From Epiperipatus broadwayi (Eukaryota; Onychophora; Udeonychophora; Euonychophora; Peripatidae): a stretch of 64,000 bases of DNA. The first letter of the stretch is position 1. Every line of letters starts with the position of its first letter. The translations under genes and the position numbers were made by a program. This document shows, piece by piece, positions 1-11,454 of the stretch. Below the pieces are notes generated by a model. That model had not been told where the DNA came from. It ran no database searches and saw nothing but the letters and a program-made list of their open reading frames with translations. Where the stretch lies: positions 1 through 64,000 of the forward strand of contig JAQFVV010000509.1 in the NCBI GenBank assembly GCA_028023455.1, written 5' to 3'.

Positions 1-302
1 ACAAATGATAGGCTTATAAGGTGGGCGTTATATTTACAAAGATTTAATTACCGAGTGGTTCATTGCTCAGGGAAGGAAAATATCGTGCCGGACATACGGT
101 ACCGGACACAGGCCAAAACTTAACATTAGAGGGAGCACATTTAACTCCACTTATAATAGATGCGGATAAGTCGATGGAAAGGGACATGAAGAGGATAAAA
201 ATTTTTCAGTCATCCGATCCCACATGCAAAAAGATAATACAGTGTTACAATGATACTGACCTACGCAAACAAACCTATGCAAAAAAAAATAGTAATAAAT
301 AA
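1..302 (+). pseudogene. Ty3/gypsy pol fragment: RNase H end and linker, frameshifted
   Basis: The window opens inside a gypsy-type polyprotein. In frame 1, positions 1-123 read RLIRWALYLQRFNY and then HCSGKENIVPD, the typical end of the RNase H domain just before the tether to integrase. This frame hits a stop at 121-123, while reading continues in frame 3 (about 95-302, including GAHLTPLIIDADKSMERD) and then moves to frame 2 for the integrase. At least two frameshifts therefore separate RNase H from integrase. The domain order RNase H then integrase is that of Ty3/gypsy. The rest of pol, and gag, lie upstream of the window. This is a dead copy. Confidence 0.8.
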
Positions 303-1420
303 ATCGGTATAAAATAATAAACGGAACGTTGATGTTTCAGGTCAAAGAAGGAACCGATTACTGGAGAGTAGTCATACCCAAAAGCTTAAGAATGCGCTTA
401 ATAAATTATGTACATAGGACATATGGACACTATGGCGCACTTAAAGTGAATAAAATTTTGCAGAGGTGGTATTATTGGCCAAATATGTATAGGTTGATTA
501 TTAATACACTTCAGATGTGTCATGTATGCAGACAAAATAAACTGGCGAATAAAAATTATGCGGGAATATTGACTCCTATTATAGCCCAAAACCCAAATGA
601 ATTGTTGGCCATCGATTTTTATGGCCCATTACCTTCGTTTCATCGATATAAATATATCTTGGTGACGTTCGACGTGTTTTCGAAGCTGGTACGGGCTTAC
701 CCGTTGCACAAAGCTGATACAAAAAATTCTATTGCTGTTTTAAAGAAGAAACAATTCGTTCAGGTGGGAAGGCCGCGTGCAATTTTGAGTGACCATGGGA
801 CGCCATTTATATCGAAGGAATGGAAAAGTTGGATACAACAGGAAAACATACACCATATCCTAACTGCTATAAGAAATCCCCAATCTAACCCATGTGAAAG
901 GGTTATGAAGGAATTGGGAAACTTATTTCGTGCACATTTGAAGGAAAATCATAAACATTGGGTGAAAGTACTTCCTCAAATAGTGAAAATTATTAATTGC
1001 ACTTACCATGAGTCTACTGGGTTTGCTCCTGAACGATTACATTACGGCCATCTTGAACCTTCCCTTCTCAAGTGTCGCTTGCCCGCCGAGAATGAAACAG
1101 TAGATATAGCGAAGGATCGGAGTTGCACCAGAGAGCGATTAAAGAAAAAAACTGAACAGAGAAAGAAAAGAGGGAATAATAGTCCAATACATTTTAAGAT
1201 AGGAGATTGGGTTTATGTCAAAACTCAGCCTGTGAGTAAAATGAGCGAGAAGCAATATAAGAAATTTTTCCCTTTATTTGAAGGTTCGTACAAAATCATT
1301 CAAAAATGCGGTCCTAATGCATTCATGATTCTAGGAAAGAAAGGTAAGAAGGGAGCGTATAACGCAAGATCTTTAAAACCTTGTAAGGGAGAATGGGACA
1401 AGTCACCTCGGGGCAATTAA
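302..1420 (+). CDS. Ty3/gypsy retrotransposon integrase (pol C-terminal part)
   Basis: Integrase inserts retroelement cDNA into host DNA. The frame is open from 302 (after a stop at 299) to the stop at 1420; the first ATG is at 332, but the part is normally made from the pol polyprotein, so no separate start is implied. Counting from the TTG at 329, the zinc-binding HHCC residues are H29, H34, C64 and C67. The catalytic triad is D96 (in AIDFYGP), D155 (in LSDHGTPF) and E190 (in NPQSNPCERV), spaced as in retroviral-type integrases. A C-terminal GDWVYVK segment is followed by FEGSYKII and ends in ARSLKPCKG. All key residues are kept although the upstream pol is frameshifted, which suggests a fairly recent insertion. 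Confidence 0.9.
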   Translation, partial: NRYKIINGTLMFQVKEGTDYWRVVIPKSLRMRLINYVHRTYGHYGALKVNKILQRWYYWPNMYRLIINTLQMCHVCRQNKLANKNYAGILTPIIAQNPNELLAIDFYGPLPSFHRYKYILVTFDVFSKLVRAYPLHKADTKNSIAVLKKKQFVQVGRPRAILSDHGTPFISKEWKSWIQQENIHHILTAIRNPQSNPCERVMKELGNLFRAHLKENHKHWVKVLPQIVKIINCTYHESTGFAPERLHYGHLEPSLLKCRLPAENETVDIAKDRSCTRERLKKKTEQRKKRGNNSPIHFKIGDWVYVKTQPVSKMSEKQYKKFFPLFEGSYKIIQKCGPNAFMILGKKGKKGAYNARSLKPCKGEWDKSPRGN

Positions 1421-3060
1421 AGTTTTTTTTTGTTGTTTTTTTTTATATGACAAATGGGGCAATGAGCTGATATTTTAAGTCAGCTCATATATATATAAGC
1501 TCACATATTTATAATTTTGTCATAGATATTTTCCGAAGTTAAATAGTTGTAAAATAAATAATTAACAAATGATTTTAATTTAATGGGAAGGGTAAAATCT
1601 TAAACTTTTATTTTTGCTATAGATTTGAGCAAAAATTTTTTAAAAAAAAAGAAAAAAGATAAAATATAATTTATTGTCAAAAATGTTAAAAGTGTTTAAT
1701 TAAAAGGGAGAAAACTCGAGAGATAAAAGGGTGGGGGAAAGAAAACAAAATTAGATTGTTGGTAGTAATTAGACTCTATTGTTGAAACTTTCACAAACTA
1801 AAAGTATTTGGTTAATGATTGCTGTTACGCTAATTAAAAAGAAAAAAAAGATAAGAGAAAGAGAGATAAAATCATTTTTAGAGTAAGTCAGTTGACTTGA
1901 GAGACCAGCAAGGACAATAAAGAAAAAAAAAGAGAGAGAAGCTGTGTTCCGAATCGGAAATTATTATAGAAATTTATTTTGCAGACTCTTTTCAAATGCA
2001 TAGCGGCTAAAGCTATCAAACCTTCCCCTCTGGGGAATTGGCCGCCACTCCATCTGAATGAAGCTACCGAAAGAGTCAAGTAATGGAAAGAAATGTATAT
2101 TGCTAGCCGGACAACCAAAGGAACATCCATGGACACACCAGAATTCTCATATACAAGGACAAAGGCATGACAAATGGAATGTGAATCTATGAAAGTCAGG
2201 CCACTTCGCTCTGATCGATCAGGGTAATTATAAACTTTTGAATTAATGGGAACTTTAGTTAAAGCGTAATAGAACTTTATTTTTGATTTATCTTTCGTTT
2301 ATTATATTTTTTACAAATGTTTCAACAATAGAGGTGGGGAAATAAATTTATTTAATATTGTAAACTATTTATGTTAATTCTCGTTAAATATTTTTATGAA
2401 ATATTGGTATGACTGTATATTAAATTATTTAATATCTGTTCGATGTAGAGGGTAACAACAGGGTGGGGGTATAAAAGTGCGCTGCCAAGCAACAGAGAAC
2501 CTTAGGGCATTACTTGCTTGTTAGCAGAAAATAAGGGAAGTGTTGAAAGTATAAGAAAACGAAAGACACTTATACGTTCATTTTAAGTTTTTGCAAGTTA
2601 TTTATTTACCAAATAAAGTGGGGTTTAAAAATAAACTTCAGGAAAGATCATATACTATAAGTCGCCTTTGTATACACGCCTGCTAGAATCCGCAGTATTA
2701 GTGTCGGCGCGAGTAAATCCATGGTAGATATTTGGGAAGAATACTTAGAAAGTTAACAGTTTGAAAATCAGAAATTGTAAGTCAGTTCTCTCTGGATCGG
2801 GCAGAAATATAATGTTATTAATAATAATAATAATAAAGGAAAGTTTTTTTTTTTTGTATCCAACGTATATTTGAATTCTTTAATTATTTATAATAATTAG
2901 TTAGTGTCCTTAAGTGAAAACCCCTGTCAGATTATAAACAAAATTTGTAATCGGTGAATCGCCGTTCGAAAATAAATAAGACCAGGTTTACGTAAAGCTT
3001 CGTGGCCAGGTTCCAAGAGAGAAATCCTTGGTGGCGCCCTCGGCGGCGATTCTAATAATT
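1421..3060 (+). repeat. Probable 3' LTR and flanking untranslated region of the gypsy element
   Basis: This follows the integrase directly. A purine-rich stretch at about 1725-1742 could be the polypurine tract. TATAAAAG at 2470-2477 lies in a GC-richer promoter-like patch. An AATAAA lies at 2612-2617. TGGCGCCC at 3032-3039 matches the start of a tRNA-Lys-type primer-binding site, which would normally follow a 5' LTR. TGACAAATGG occurs at about 1448 and again at about 2168, so the left LTR edge is unclear. No second LTR copy is in view to set the borders. Assignment as an LTR is inference from position and signals. Confidence 0.4.
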
Positions 3061-3631
3061 AAGATTCAGTTATTAGGGGAAGGAAAAGAGTTGTAGTGTC
3101 ACAACATATTATATTTATATAAATCTACATTCATAATGTTTAGGATAATGTAAAGAGTAACAAGAATTGTTCTTTTCACCTTACTTTAAAGCCATCTAGT
3201 ATTAACCTGGGGAATCAATGGACATCAGATGATATACGATTGTATAATACTGATGTGTAACTGAAATATATAAAAACTGGTCTAGTCTTATATCTATACA
3301 GATATGCAAGCGAGTTGGCCTAGCATGCTTTTAGTTAAGAAATAGAAGTCCACTAGTTTCAGCAATGATTCTTAAGCCAGTCTGGGAATTAAGTTATTAT
3401 AACACCATGCCATCTGGCATACATTGAATACTCATGTTTACAATTTATATTCTACCATAGATGAAGAAAATTGCTTTCAGAATCATGTGATTAAACTGAG
3501 AAAAACATCATGTTACTATTGATATAAGGAGTCACATTTTTGGTAGTAATTAAAATATAGGGATGGGCATTTTATGACATACCAAACAACTAACTTGATT
3601 TAATTAAAATTACTTGGTGATCAATATAATT

Positions 3632-3798
3632 AAAACAGGCAAAACTCTCTATACAGCAGTGTCACTCAGTACAAGCCAGAGTAATAATGGATGAGTAGGC
3701 ACTAGATAGGGATTTTATGCATAAGCCTTCTGGAATTCATTGATTACTTTGGTTTGCACTGAGTGGCACTGCTGTATGGAGAGTTTGGTCTGTTTTAA
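3632..3798. repeat. Foldback element, family A (short copy)
   Basis: Arms of about 50 bp (3632-3685 and 3748-3798) are inverted copies that begin AAAACAGGCAAAACTCT and read on into a segment about a chromosome-wide repeated tip (ATACAGCAGTGCCACTCAG). The centre carries the family A landmarks: GGATGAGTAGGCACTAGAT and a small hairpin ending in CTTCTGG. Related copies occur at 15.97, 32.6, 54.3, 54.7, 56.5 and 57.1 kb. No coding capacity is seen. It is a non-autonomous element of unknown mobiliser. Confidence 0.7.
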
Positions 3799-5009
3799 TC
3801 ACAGTTATGAGCAAGCATAAGAAATGGTGATCATGTGGTCAATATAACCATAATTAATTCTTTTCTATACTTGTGACAATAGATTATCCATGTGATATGT
3901 AACTTTTATAGCAACCAGTTTATATAACCCCACTCCCCAATATTTATCAAGAATTTCTTATCTGTTTCCATTTATTGTAATCTATTTTGCAATCTGTCCT
4001 TTCCTATTCTATTCTAAGTCTGTTTAACATACAAAAAAGACCATAATCTATTTTTTTATTACACTGCTAACTCAGTTCGGTAAATTGAGGTAATAATTAA
4101 TAAACAATCAATTGCTTGCAATATCTAATCAAATTAAGGTATACATGCTCCCCACCTCTCTGTACTGGATTTCGAATAGAAGTTTCTAGTCCTTTAGCAT
4201 TTTCATGTTGCTGATACTACTTAAGGTATAAGGCACTTGAGAAATGACAAACAATCCTCAATTGTTCTACCCCCTCCCCCATTTTTTTTTACAGAGAGAT
4301 TGCCCTTTCTATACATACATTAATTTTTTTCATTCAAAAAATATACTTTGTAAGTTATTGGGTATATACTATTGCTATATTTTTTTTTATACTCTTTATC
4401 TTTTAAAATCAACTTAATATTTAGGTTCCTCATCTTTCATGTGTCTTACCATATCTCAGGTAACTTCACTTCATTGCTTTATCATTGCAACAGTTAATCC
4501 AATACTCCCTTTTACTATTTTTCAATGCACTCTTTTGTTACTATTATAAACGTTGTCGCTGCACCATTTCTTTATTTCCTAACTTCTAACATGATTAAAG
4601 TACAGCTGACATAAATTTTCTGCAATATTAATCTTCTCATCCTCATTGCATAAGGAAAACTATTTACTAACCTAGTCTTTCCATTTTATACAATTCCTAA
4701 AACTTTTAGTATGTTTTCTATCTTTTATTAACTTGCTATTTATCACCAATGTGTCCTTACCTATTTTTTTTATTTTTTACAGGAAATCTATTTTTATTCC
4801 CTTCAAAATAATCTTTCTGAACTTCTCACTACATCTTCAAATTATTTAATAGTCTTCCTATATTTCTACAAACCTTTTTGATTTTCTTATCTTATAGTTT
4901 TCTCTTTTAAATCTTTACACATCTTTAGAAAATAAAGCACTCATACTTTTCTCACTTTTTATATCTTTTTTTTTGTAGGAATATACATCGCTCTACTTCT
5001 ATTTCTTTA

Positions 5010-5285
5010 TTGGACTATTTCCATCATCTAATATGATTATTGAATGTCTTTAGAAAAATTTAACTGTATTTAAATATTCCAAATACATTCAACTGTTAGT
5101 AACAGGACGTCAAGCAGGTTAATATATGCACAACGTTTTGAGAAGTATTATTCTCCCCTCTTCTTCAGGTGTTTCTGGCTTGATCAGTGACAACACTAGC
5201 ATGGGATTTGAACCTGGACCCTTAGATTCTTGTTTAATGAATTTTAAGTAATGCTATAACTAACTGAACCATCCTGCCAAAAGGC
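5010..5285 (-). repeat. SINE-like element, family B, with tRNA-like head and hammerhead-like motif
   Basis: On the minus strand the element starts (about 5285) with a tRNA-like part: an A-box-like GGTTCAGTTAGTTATAGCA and a B-box-like GGTTCAAATCC near 5210. This is followed by a body with CTGAAGA, a G-rich/pyrimidine hairpin and AAAAC at 5168-5135, and then a conserved tail down to 5010. The same unit is found twice, head to head, at 13.45-13.90 kb. Internal RNA polymerase III-type boxes suggest a SINE. The body motif is discussed in the findings. Confidence 0.55.
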
Positions 5286-5659
5286 AACAGTTAGTAGAAA
5301 TACAAGTAAAACACCATCATCACAGTCCTTCAGGAAAACACCACTCTACTTCATCATCCTATGTGTGATAATCAATCATTACAAGGAATAAAGGAAAAGT
5401 GTGAACCCATAGAATAGGAATAGCTGGTATTCAAGATTGATGAGGACCTAATTACATTTACTCCAACTTCTTGCAAAAGATACATCAATCTAAAGAGACT
5501 TGTTGAAAAAAGCATTATGTCATACTTTCTGATGATGATAATCATATTTTCTCTTATTTATATCTATTTTTAACTGAGTCAATATAAAGCTAACATTACA
5601 ACATATTTTTCTTTATTTATAATGAACTATACTTTTTTTTCTATTATCTAAAACAGAAG

Positions 5660-6035
5660 CAACTCTCCACTAGTGACATCTAGTGTAAGCTTGAATCTTC
5701 AGTGATTATTAGAGGCAAATAAAATTTCCATCTTTAGTATTTAAATCCTCTTAAACTGCTTCTGGCTTTTGCTTTTATCAATGACATTTAAGATTAAAAT
5801 TGGAAAGAATGCAAACATGCATTCAGCAACTATCTTCAAATCCATTTATCTATCAACCTAAAAGCTTGAAATTTCAAATCAAATGTTTTCAACCCAAGGC
5901 AACAGGCTTGAACAACTATATAGATCTGAATCTAATTCAATAACTATATATTGTGCTACTTTCAGTTTTTCATTAACTAGGAGTAATCAATGATTACTTA
6001 AGCTTACACTAGATGTCACTAGAATGGAAAATTGA
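5660..6035. repeat. Foldback element, family H
   Basis: The ends are inverted repeats of about 50 bp: 5664-5712 carries CTAGTGACATCTAGTGTAAG, and 5976-6033 carries its reverse complement. The interior has no coding capacity. A relative with the same CACCTAGTG...AAGCTC ends lies at 13180-13389, and a remnant lies at about 13033-13085. No transposase link was seen. Confidence 0.55.
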
Positions 6036-6230
6036 TCTTATATTATTATATTGTTTAAGCTGAGTGTTTGATGGTTTACTTTCATCTGACTTATCATTTA
6101 CTAATTATTTTTATATTATCCTAGTAGATGTTTTATTTTCAGCACCAATCTGTTACATTTTTGTTTTTAAAATATGCTTTAGTTTCCAATTTTTTTCACT
6201 AAGCCAAATTATTGAGTGTATTGTTTCGTT

Positions 6231-6334
6231 GTTTTTTTTCTCATGTGTCGTAGCATCAGCCGGGAAGCGAACCCGCTAACCCGGGACAACTGCTTGTAAA
6301 GCAGCTGTCGCTGACCTCTTGACCACCAATGCTT
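6231..6334 (-). mobile_element. tRNA-derived SINE, copy 1
   Basis: Read on the minus strand, it begins GCATTGGTGGTCAAGAGGTC and carries the anticodon-arm-like CTGCTTTACAAGCAG. The B-box GGGTTCGCTTCCCGG follows, then GACACATGAG and a poly-A stretch (T run at 6232-6239 on the plus strand). The same family has copies at 25.0, 25.6, 41.9 and 46.7 kb. Relative to the 25.6-kb copy there is a short insertion between the anticodon arm and the T arm. Confidence 0.7.
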
Positions 6335-6469
6335 GAGTGTTTCATTTCTTTTTAAAGCTTAAAACATGCTTTATAAACAATTATATGTTTTTTAAACTCT
6401 TCCCCCCCCCCCCATTCTTAATAATCAGTTATTACCTAATAAAATTCATCCAACATATACTTGTCATAA

Positions 6470-6965
6470 ATCATCATTTTCAACCACAACAATCCATTGC
6501 AGAAGGGTCTTTCCAAGATGATCCAGCCAGTTTCTCTATTCTATAGCATCTCTTTTGTAAATCACATTGACAAACTTCCTCAATTCATCGATCCATCTCA
6601 TAACCAGTCAGTTTCTAGGTCTTTACAATCTCTTGGAATGCAATTTGAAACTTCCATTGTCCATCTATTATCACCTCTTATAGAAATATATCCAGTCCAG
6701 CTCTATTTATTTTTAAAATTCTTTCAATGATATCAGTGATACCTGTTTGTCTCTATCTTTTGTTTTCGGTCTCTTCTTGTCATCCATCACATACATCTCT
6801 CCATATTTTGTTGAGTAATTTGAATCTGCTATCTAGTTAATTTCCATCCTTCATGTTTCCATTTGTATTAATATTTAGGTCAATGTATTTGTAGTTGTTA
6901 ACTTCTTCTAATTCATCGTTGTCAAATTTTATTTTATTTTTCGGAGATAATCCATTTAAAATTAC
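6470..6965 (-). pseudogene. RTE-type non-LTR retrotransposon, 3' fragment
   Basis: This stretch matches, with many changes, the C-terminal coding part and 3' end of the larger RTE copy at 42.5-44.4 kb. Shared landmarks on the plus strand include TTTACAATCTCTTGGAAT near 6625 and TATTTGTAGTTGTTAACTTC near 6890, in the same order and spacing as in the larger copy. All frames are broken, so it is an old 5'-truncated insertion, which is the usual form for this class. Confidence 0.7.
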
Positions 6966-7643
6966 TAACATGTTTAAATGCATGAATCTATTTTTTCCAT
7001 ATTATTAATTCAACCTTCTCCGCTTATTGCTATCTTTCCAAAAAGAAAAAAAATCTAGATTTTTCATCTGTTAAAAACATTTTCTCTATTCCTAAAATAT
7101 CTAATTCTATTCACCATAACTTTTAATAAGTATTCTAATTTTTTCATTATATCAACTTTTTGTATATATTTTCAAAAATTTTACTCTAAATCCTTAGAAT
7201 TCTGTATTTATTTTTACCATTTATGGCCTCTCACCCAATACTGTATTCTCAATTTCGCTTTACACAAGTTTATTCTCAACAGCATACTTAGCACCATCGC
7301 TCTTATTCATTATGACTCTACATCTCCTATAACATTCTTTTTTACATTTAATGTTTATTTCATTATTCCTACTTATCCAACTGCAATCGGGGACAGATCA
7401 CTTACTGCGTCTTTATTCCATGTAAGCAGTATATCCATTACAATCCATTACCTCATCTTCACACAAAATCTTTACCCTTACCCCTCTATCCTACCTTATT
7501 TTACTTCAATCCAGTTTCATACTAAATTTACAAAACTGCCTTGCATGGCTTAGTGTAATGGCCTGGAGCATAAAGTCCTTAGATTGATTCTAATTGCTAA
7601 ACAGTGCATCTCTATTCCATGAGAGCAATATATTCATTACAAT

Positions 7644-8183
7644 TAATATTCAAATACAAATATAGTATACAGTATATACTCTTAAGCTAGATATAATTAG
7701 AAGGGATTTGAACCCTGACTTTCAACTCCTTTTAGTCATACACTCCATCTTATACAACTGATACATATGACCACACACATGCAAAAAAGATAAATCATCT
7801 CCAATATACGTATTCATCAGTTGGTCCGGATCACTATCTATCACATATATATATAATCAGTGCTCGGTTTATATTAAGAAAACAAATCTTTAAACTTGAA
7901 TGGACAGGCTTCGATCTTCTCCATTATTCAATTTTTCAGCCACCCATATCATTGAAAATCTGATGATGGCACGTTCAAAGCCCTTGTATGCCCATTTTGT
8001 TGTCATACCTGTGTTGACAGTCATTTTAATCCCTTATATGTAGGACTTTAAACCCATAGAAAAGGGATGGGCAGAATACAGGCTGAATATGTAATATTTA
8101 AATACAAGTATAGTGCATATACTTTTAAGCTAGATGTAATTAGAAGGGATTTGAACCTAGACTTTCAAATTCCCTTTAGTCAT
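7644..8183. repeat. Family C element flanked by direct repeats
   Basis: Direct repeats of about 95 bp (7644-7739 and 8092-8183) flank a unique centre of about 350 bp. Each repeat contains, on the minus strand, a B-box-like GGGTTCAAATCCC or its degenerate form, in a tRNA-like setting. The centre contains CTGATGATGGCAC (near 7958) and a conserved block shared with the copies at 38.2-38.9 and 44.6-45.2 kb. The layout resembles a small LTR-bearing, non-coding retroelement. No ORF is present. Confidence 0.6.
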
Positions 8184-8989
8184 TACAATTAATTAACTTA
8201 CCCACCCACCCCCGTTCCGGAACTTAAAGTCTTCAGATTGATTCTAATTATGACACATCTGGGGCTCGAATTCCTTATGAACTCCAGAGCAAAAATTATT
8301 TATCAATCCGGAAACTCATTTCATCTAGGCAGTAAATCTTCTCCAGCTACCTTCTCAAATTTTTCAACGACAAATAAGATCCTATCACATTCCAATATCC
8401 ACCCTCGCCTTCCTTTGTCATAAGTTTCATAAAATACGTTAAGAGCATTTATTAGATTGACTTAAATCACTAGAATTATTGACTATGGCAGCCAAAATTT
8501 TCACTCACTACTGTTGCCGAATTGTAGATCCATTTATCTTTCTATACTTAAATTTTATCTTACGTCATAATCCTTACTTTAAAAAAAAAAAACAATTATT
8601 AGCCCAAGTTTCTGATATCGCTGTACTAAAAATATTTGATACAAAAAGTGTAATAAACTCCGACAGTTGTATACTACTGACATCTAACGACCAATTGGAA
8701 AATTAATATTTAAATTAACCTTTCGAGACATTGGACGCAAAATTGGAAGTGGGGAAGAAATACACGAAGATGGGGAGGCCTATTCAAAAGAAAATGAGCT
8801 TTTGTGTTTTAACAATTAGTAAGAATTCAGTAAATAAAAATTTTACAAAATATTTAATGCACACTGCTATTTCTTTATCAAATTTCAGACCATCGATGTC
8901 GAATGTTCGTAATAACCTTCAATAGACCTTAGGCAAAAATATATGATTTATGTATACCAACGACACAAGCATTATTTTATTATTTAGCA
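8184..8989. other. No recognisable gene
   Basis: The stretch is AT-rich with several short open frames of mixed composition. None shows a recognisable domain, codon pattern or splice context. A CACCCACCCCC tract lies at about 8203-8213. Confidence 0.5.
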
Positions 8990-9265
8990 GTTACGAAACA
9001 AAATCGAATGTTTTATTGCTCGGAAGTTCAATAAGTTCGAGTTCTGAACGTGAGCGAGTTTGGGTTGCGAGAGCACGGGCCTTAAGCTCTAGAATCGGCC
9101 ACTCTTTCACTGCAATAAAAAAACAGGGTATTTTTAAATAAATAAATAATTGAATGGTTTTATTACTAGGGAATTCAAAAGAAGTTCGAGTGCCGAAAGT
9201 GCCAGTATAAGAATCTTATACCCCAGAGTCTGAAACGCTACAGCTCCACAGGGTAATCAAGACAT
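8990..9265 (-). repeat. tRNA-like SINE, family I (two related segments)
   Basis: Two related segments (about 9000-9060 and 9152-9265) share a body reading, on the plus strand, TTTTATTGCTCGGAAGTTC in the first and an equivalent TTTTATTACTAGGGAATTC in the second. In the second, the minus strand starts with a tRNA-like GTGGAGCTGTAGCGTTTCAG. A third copy with a clearer A-box lies at 39665-39790. The family was recognised only by comparison inside this window. Confidence 0.35.
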
Positions 9266-9367
9266 TCATTACTAGTGGCTATTTATAACTAAGTACGATC
9301 ATTTTAATTTTAGAAAATTGAAAAAAAAGAAAGAGGGCGGAAAAAATAAAAGTTTAAAACAACACTT

Positions 9368-9416
9368 CACGCACGCACACACAAATCGCACTAGCTCTGC
9401 TGGTTCTTTTAATCCG
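9368..9416 (+). repeat. Left direct repeat flanking Penelope-like remnant
   Basis: CACAAATCGCAC and then CTGCTGGTTCTTTTAATCCG recur at 10648-10687 (CACAAATCGCAC, TTTTAATCCG) in direct orientation, bracketing the Penelope-like coding remnant. Penelope-like elements commonly have such repeat ends. Confidence 0.55.
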
Positions 9417-10075
9417 TGGTCTACCACTTAGCGGCATAATTTCTAGTATTGTGCTGAACCATCATGAAAAGCTTACATTACCGAGATTTCTCGGCTCAAC
9501 TCCACATCTCATATACTTAAGATATGTGGATGATATATTCATCGCAGCCCCTGACCACATTACTTCTGAACCGCACACCAGTCTCCAGAGCATCTCTTAA
9601 CTTACTTACACCCACAAAGCTGAAAGTCAAACACAACAGGTCAAATACCTGGACATAAGTGTAAGCAGAAACCACAATCATCTGGATTATACTATGACAG
9701 TTAAGCCAGTTGAAGTACGAGGTACAACTCACCCTACAACATACGCACCCTACTCCCTTAAACTTTCAGGTTTATCCTCATTTTATTTAGAAATCACATG
9801 TTATGTAAATATAAAGCGGACAAATGGCACAACCTTAACCAATACACAGCTGATCTAATTAAAATAGGATATTTACAATTTTCTATCAACAGGAAAGTCA
9901 AATTCTATCACAAAATTATCCACAACTACATCAAGGATAATAAGCCAAGAATTCTGATGCCATACATCCAACCCCTGGTCAAATGTCTCAACAATAAGCT
10001 ATCTAAAGACTTCATCATCACATATCGTTCACCTTCGAATACAAAGAGACATCAATAATTCCAAGGATACAAATC
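9412..10075 (+). pseudogene. Penelope-like element: reverse transcriptase remnant
   Basis: This encodes the palm and thumb of a Penelope-like reverse transcriptase. Frame 1-type reading from about 9414 gives GLPLSGIISSIVL (motif B) and PHLIYLRYVDDIFIAAPDH (motif C with the catalytic YVDD, about 9500-9555) before a stop at about 9600. The next part reads VKYLDISVSRNHNH (motif D/E region, near 9640). A following open frame at 9798-10058 reads WHNLNQ and RILMPYIQPL, matching the thumb and the linker before the endonuclease in this class. The frames are interrupted, and the fingers and motif A are missing, so the copy is 5'-truncated and dead. Confidence 0.75.
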
Positions 10076-10510
10076 ACACATAAACTCACTCCTCAGGTCG
10101 TGTACAAAATGATCTGCCCACAGCCAACTGCCAGGCCACATATTATGGTGAGATTAGGACCAACATTGCCATCACAGTGGCTCAGCACAAATATCTGTAC
10201 AATAAAACCAAATAAGAAGGTAATTCCATCTTTTTTGAGCATGAAAGAACAACAGGCCACAAATTCGAACCCACATCTGCCAACATTGTTTGCTCAGAAA
10301 GACACAATGCTAAACGCAAGATTAGGGAAGCATTTCATAGAGCAAGCGATCCTAAGTCTATTAATAGAAGAGAAGCCTGCTTTGCCTTGTCCCGAAAATG
10401 CCAGTTATAAATTATTTGCATCACTTTGCATAAATTTTCTTTTCTACAATGCAGTTTTAACAACAGCAGCTATGAGTATGAGAGAAAGAAGTCTCTTGAA
10501 AGCGCTTAAC
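10076..10510 (+). pseudogene. Penelope-like element: GIY-YIG endonuclease remnant
   Basis: It follows the RT remnant in the order typical of Penelope-like elements. VYKMICP (about 10100) is the GIY half. After a frameshift the reading continues CQATYYGEIRTNIAI (YIG half, about 10128-10170), then AQHKYLYNKTK. A stop follows, then EHERTTGHKFEPTSANIVCSE (about 10230-10300) and KRKIREAFH. These are the conserved TGH and E...KRK..EA features of the GIY-YIG domain of these retroelements. At least one frameshift and one in-frame stop make it non-functional. Confidence 0.75.
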
Positions 10511-10647
10511 TAAAATAAATCAATATTCTTATATTTAAAGTAAATTAATATCTTGCGTCTAATTATATATATTTATTAACTTCATTATCTGTGCATACAA
10601 CACACACATATATATATATATAGTAGTTTAAGTAGTTAAATTAAAAT

Positions 10648-10687
10648 CACGCAAACACAAATCGCACTGCTGGGTTATTTTAATCCG
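10648..10687 (+). repeat. Right direct repeat flanking Penelope-like remnant
   Basis: Second copy of the repeat at 9368-9416, with a few substitutions and a short deletion. It marks the likely 3' border of the Penelope-like insertion. Confidence 0.5.
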
Positions 10688-10857
10688 CCTACTTTTTTTA
10701 ACAATTTATTTTTATCTATATCTCCTAGTCCAAATTCTATGTTCTCTTCTTAGCTCTTTTCCAAATCTTACATCCATTACAAACTCAAAAAAATTCTATA
10801 TATATATTTAAAAAGCTAACCCCCATAATACATATTTTAACTGTCCTAATTTCTTCA

Positions 10858-11037
10858 AAAGTACTTATCCTAGTTTTAAACATCGATATTTCTCTCTTCT
10901 ATTTCCAATTCTGTTCTAAAGTACTCTTCCTAGTTTTAAACAATATTATTCTTTTTCTACTGTTATCATCCCTGTCCAAAGTACTCATCCTAATCTTACA
11001 CATCAATGTTCTCTCTGTCTCATCATCATAAATACTA
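10858..11037 (+). repeat. Three-unit tandem repeat, 60-bp period
   Basis: GTACTTATCCTAGTTTTAAA starts at 10861. Variants of it start at exactly 10921 and 10981, each followed by a pyrimidine-rich half unit. No coding sense. Confidence 0.65.
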
Positions 11038-11454
11038 TCAATAAATAGCCTTCTTCTGCATGTTTGTAATACTTTTTAAATTGTTGTCAGTCTTGTTATT
11101 TCTTTTCTAATGTAATCCTATTTCTTTTTTTTTTCTGTTAAAATTTTTCACAACACTAAATTATAATTCTTCTCATCTCATTTCTTATACAAATACATAA
11201 AGTAATTTTTTATTCTCAACTTCTCATATCACATTAATTTCTGTTCTTACTTAGACAGCTCTTACAACTTACAAATTAAAATCATTTCACTAAGAATTGC
11301 TATGTTAATAGTGTGCCATCTTCTGAAATAGTTACCTCCTCCTAACCTTTGCCGTTTAATATCCTTGCCATATTAAGTTTATTTAATATGAAAATATTAT
11401 TATTAATATAAATAATGAAATCACTTTTCTTATTTTATATGATGCAACGATTTA

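Noticed and set aside
1888-2136. 82-codon minus-strand open frame inside the LTR-like tract
   Set aside because: No domain; lies in non-coding retroelement sequence.
7957-7975. Family C CTGATGATG segment as a further hammerhead-like motif
   Set aside because: No stem-loop and no clean GAAAC follow at the right distance in any of the three copies.
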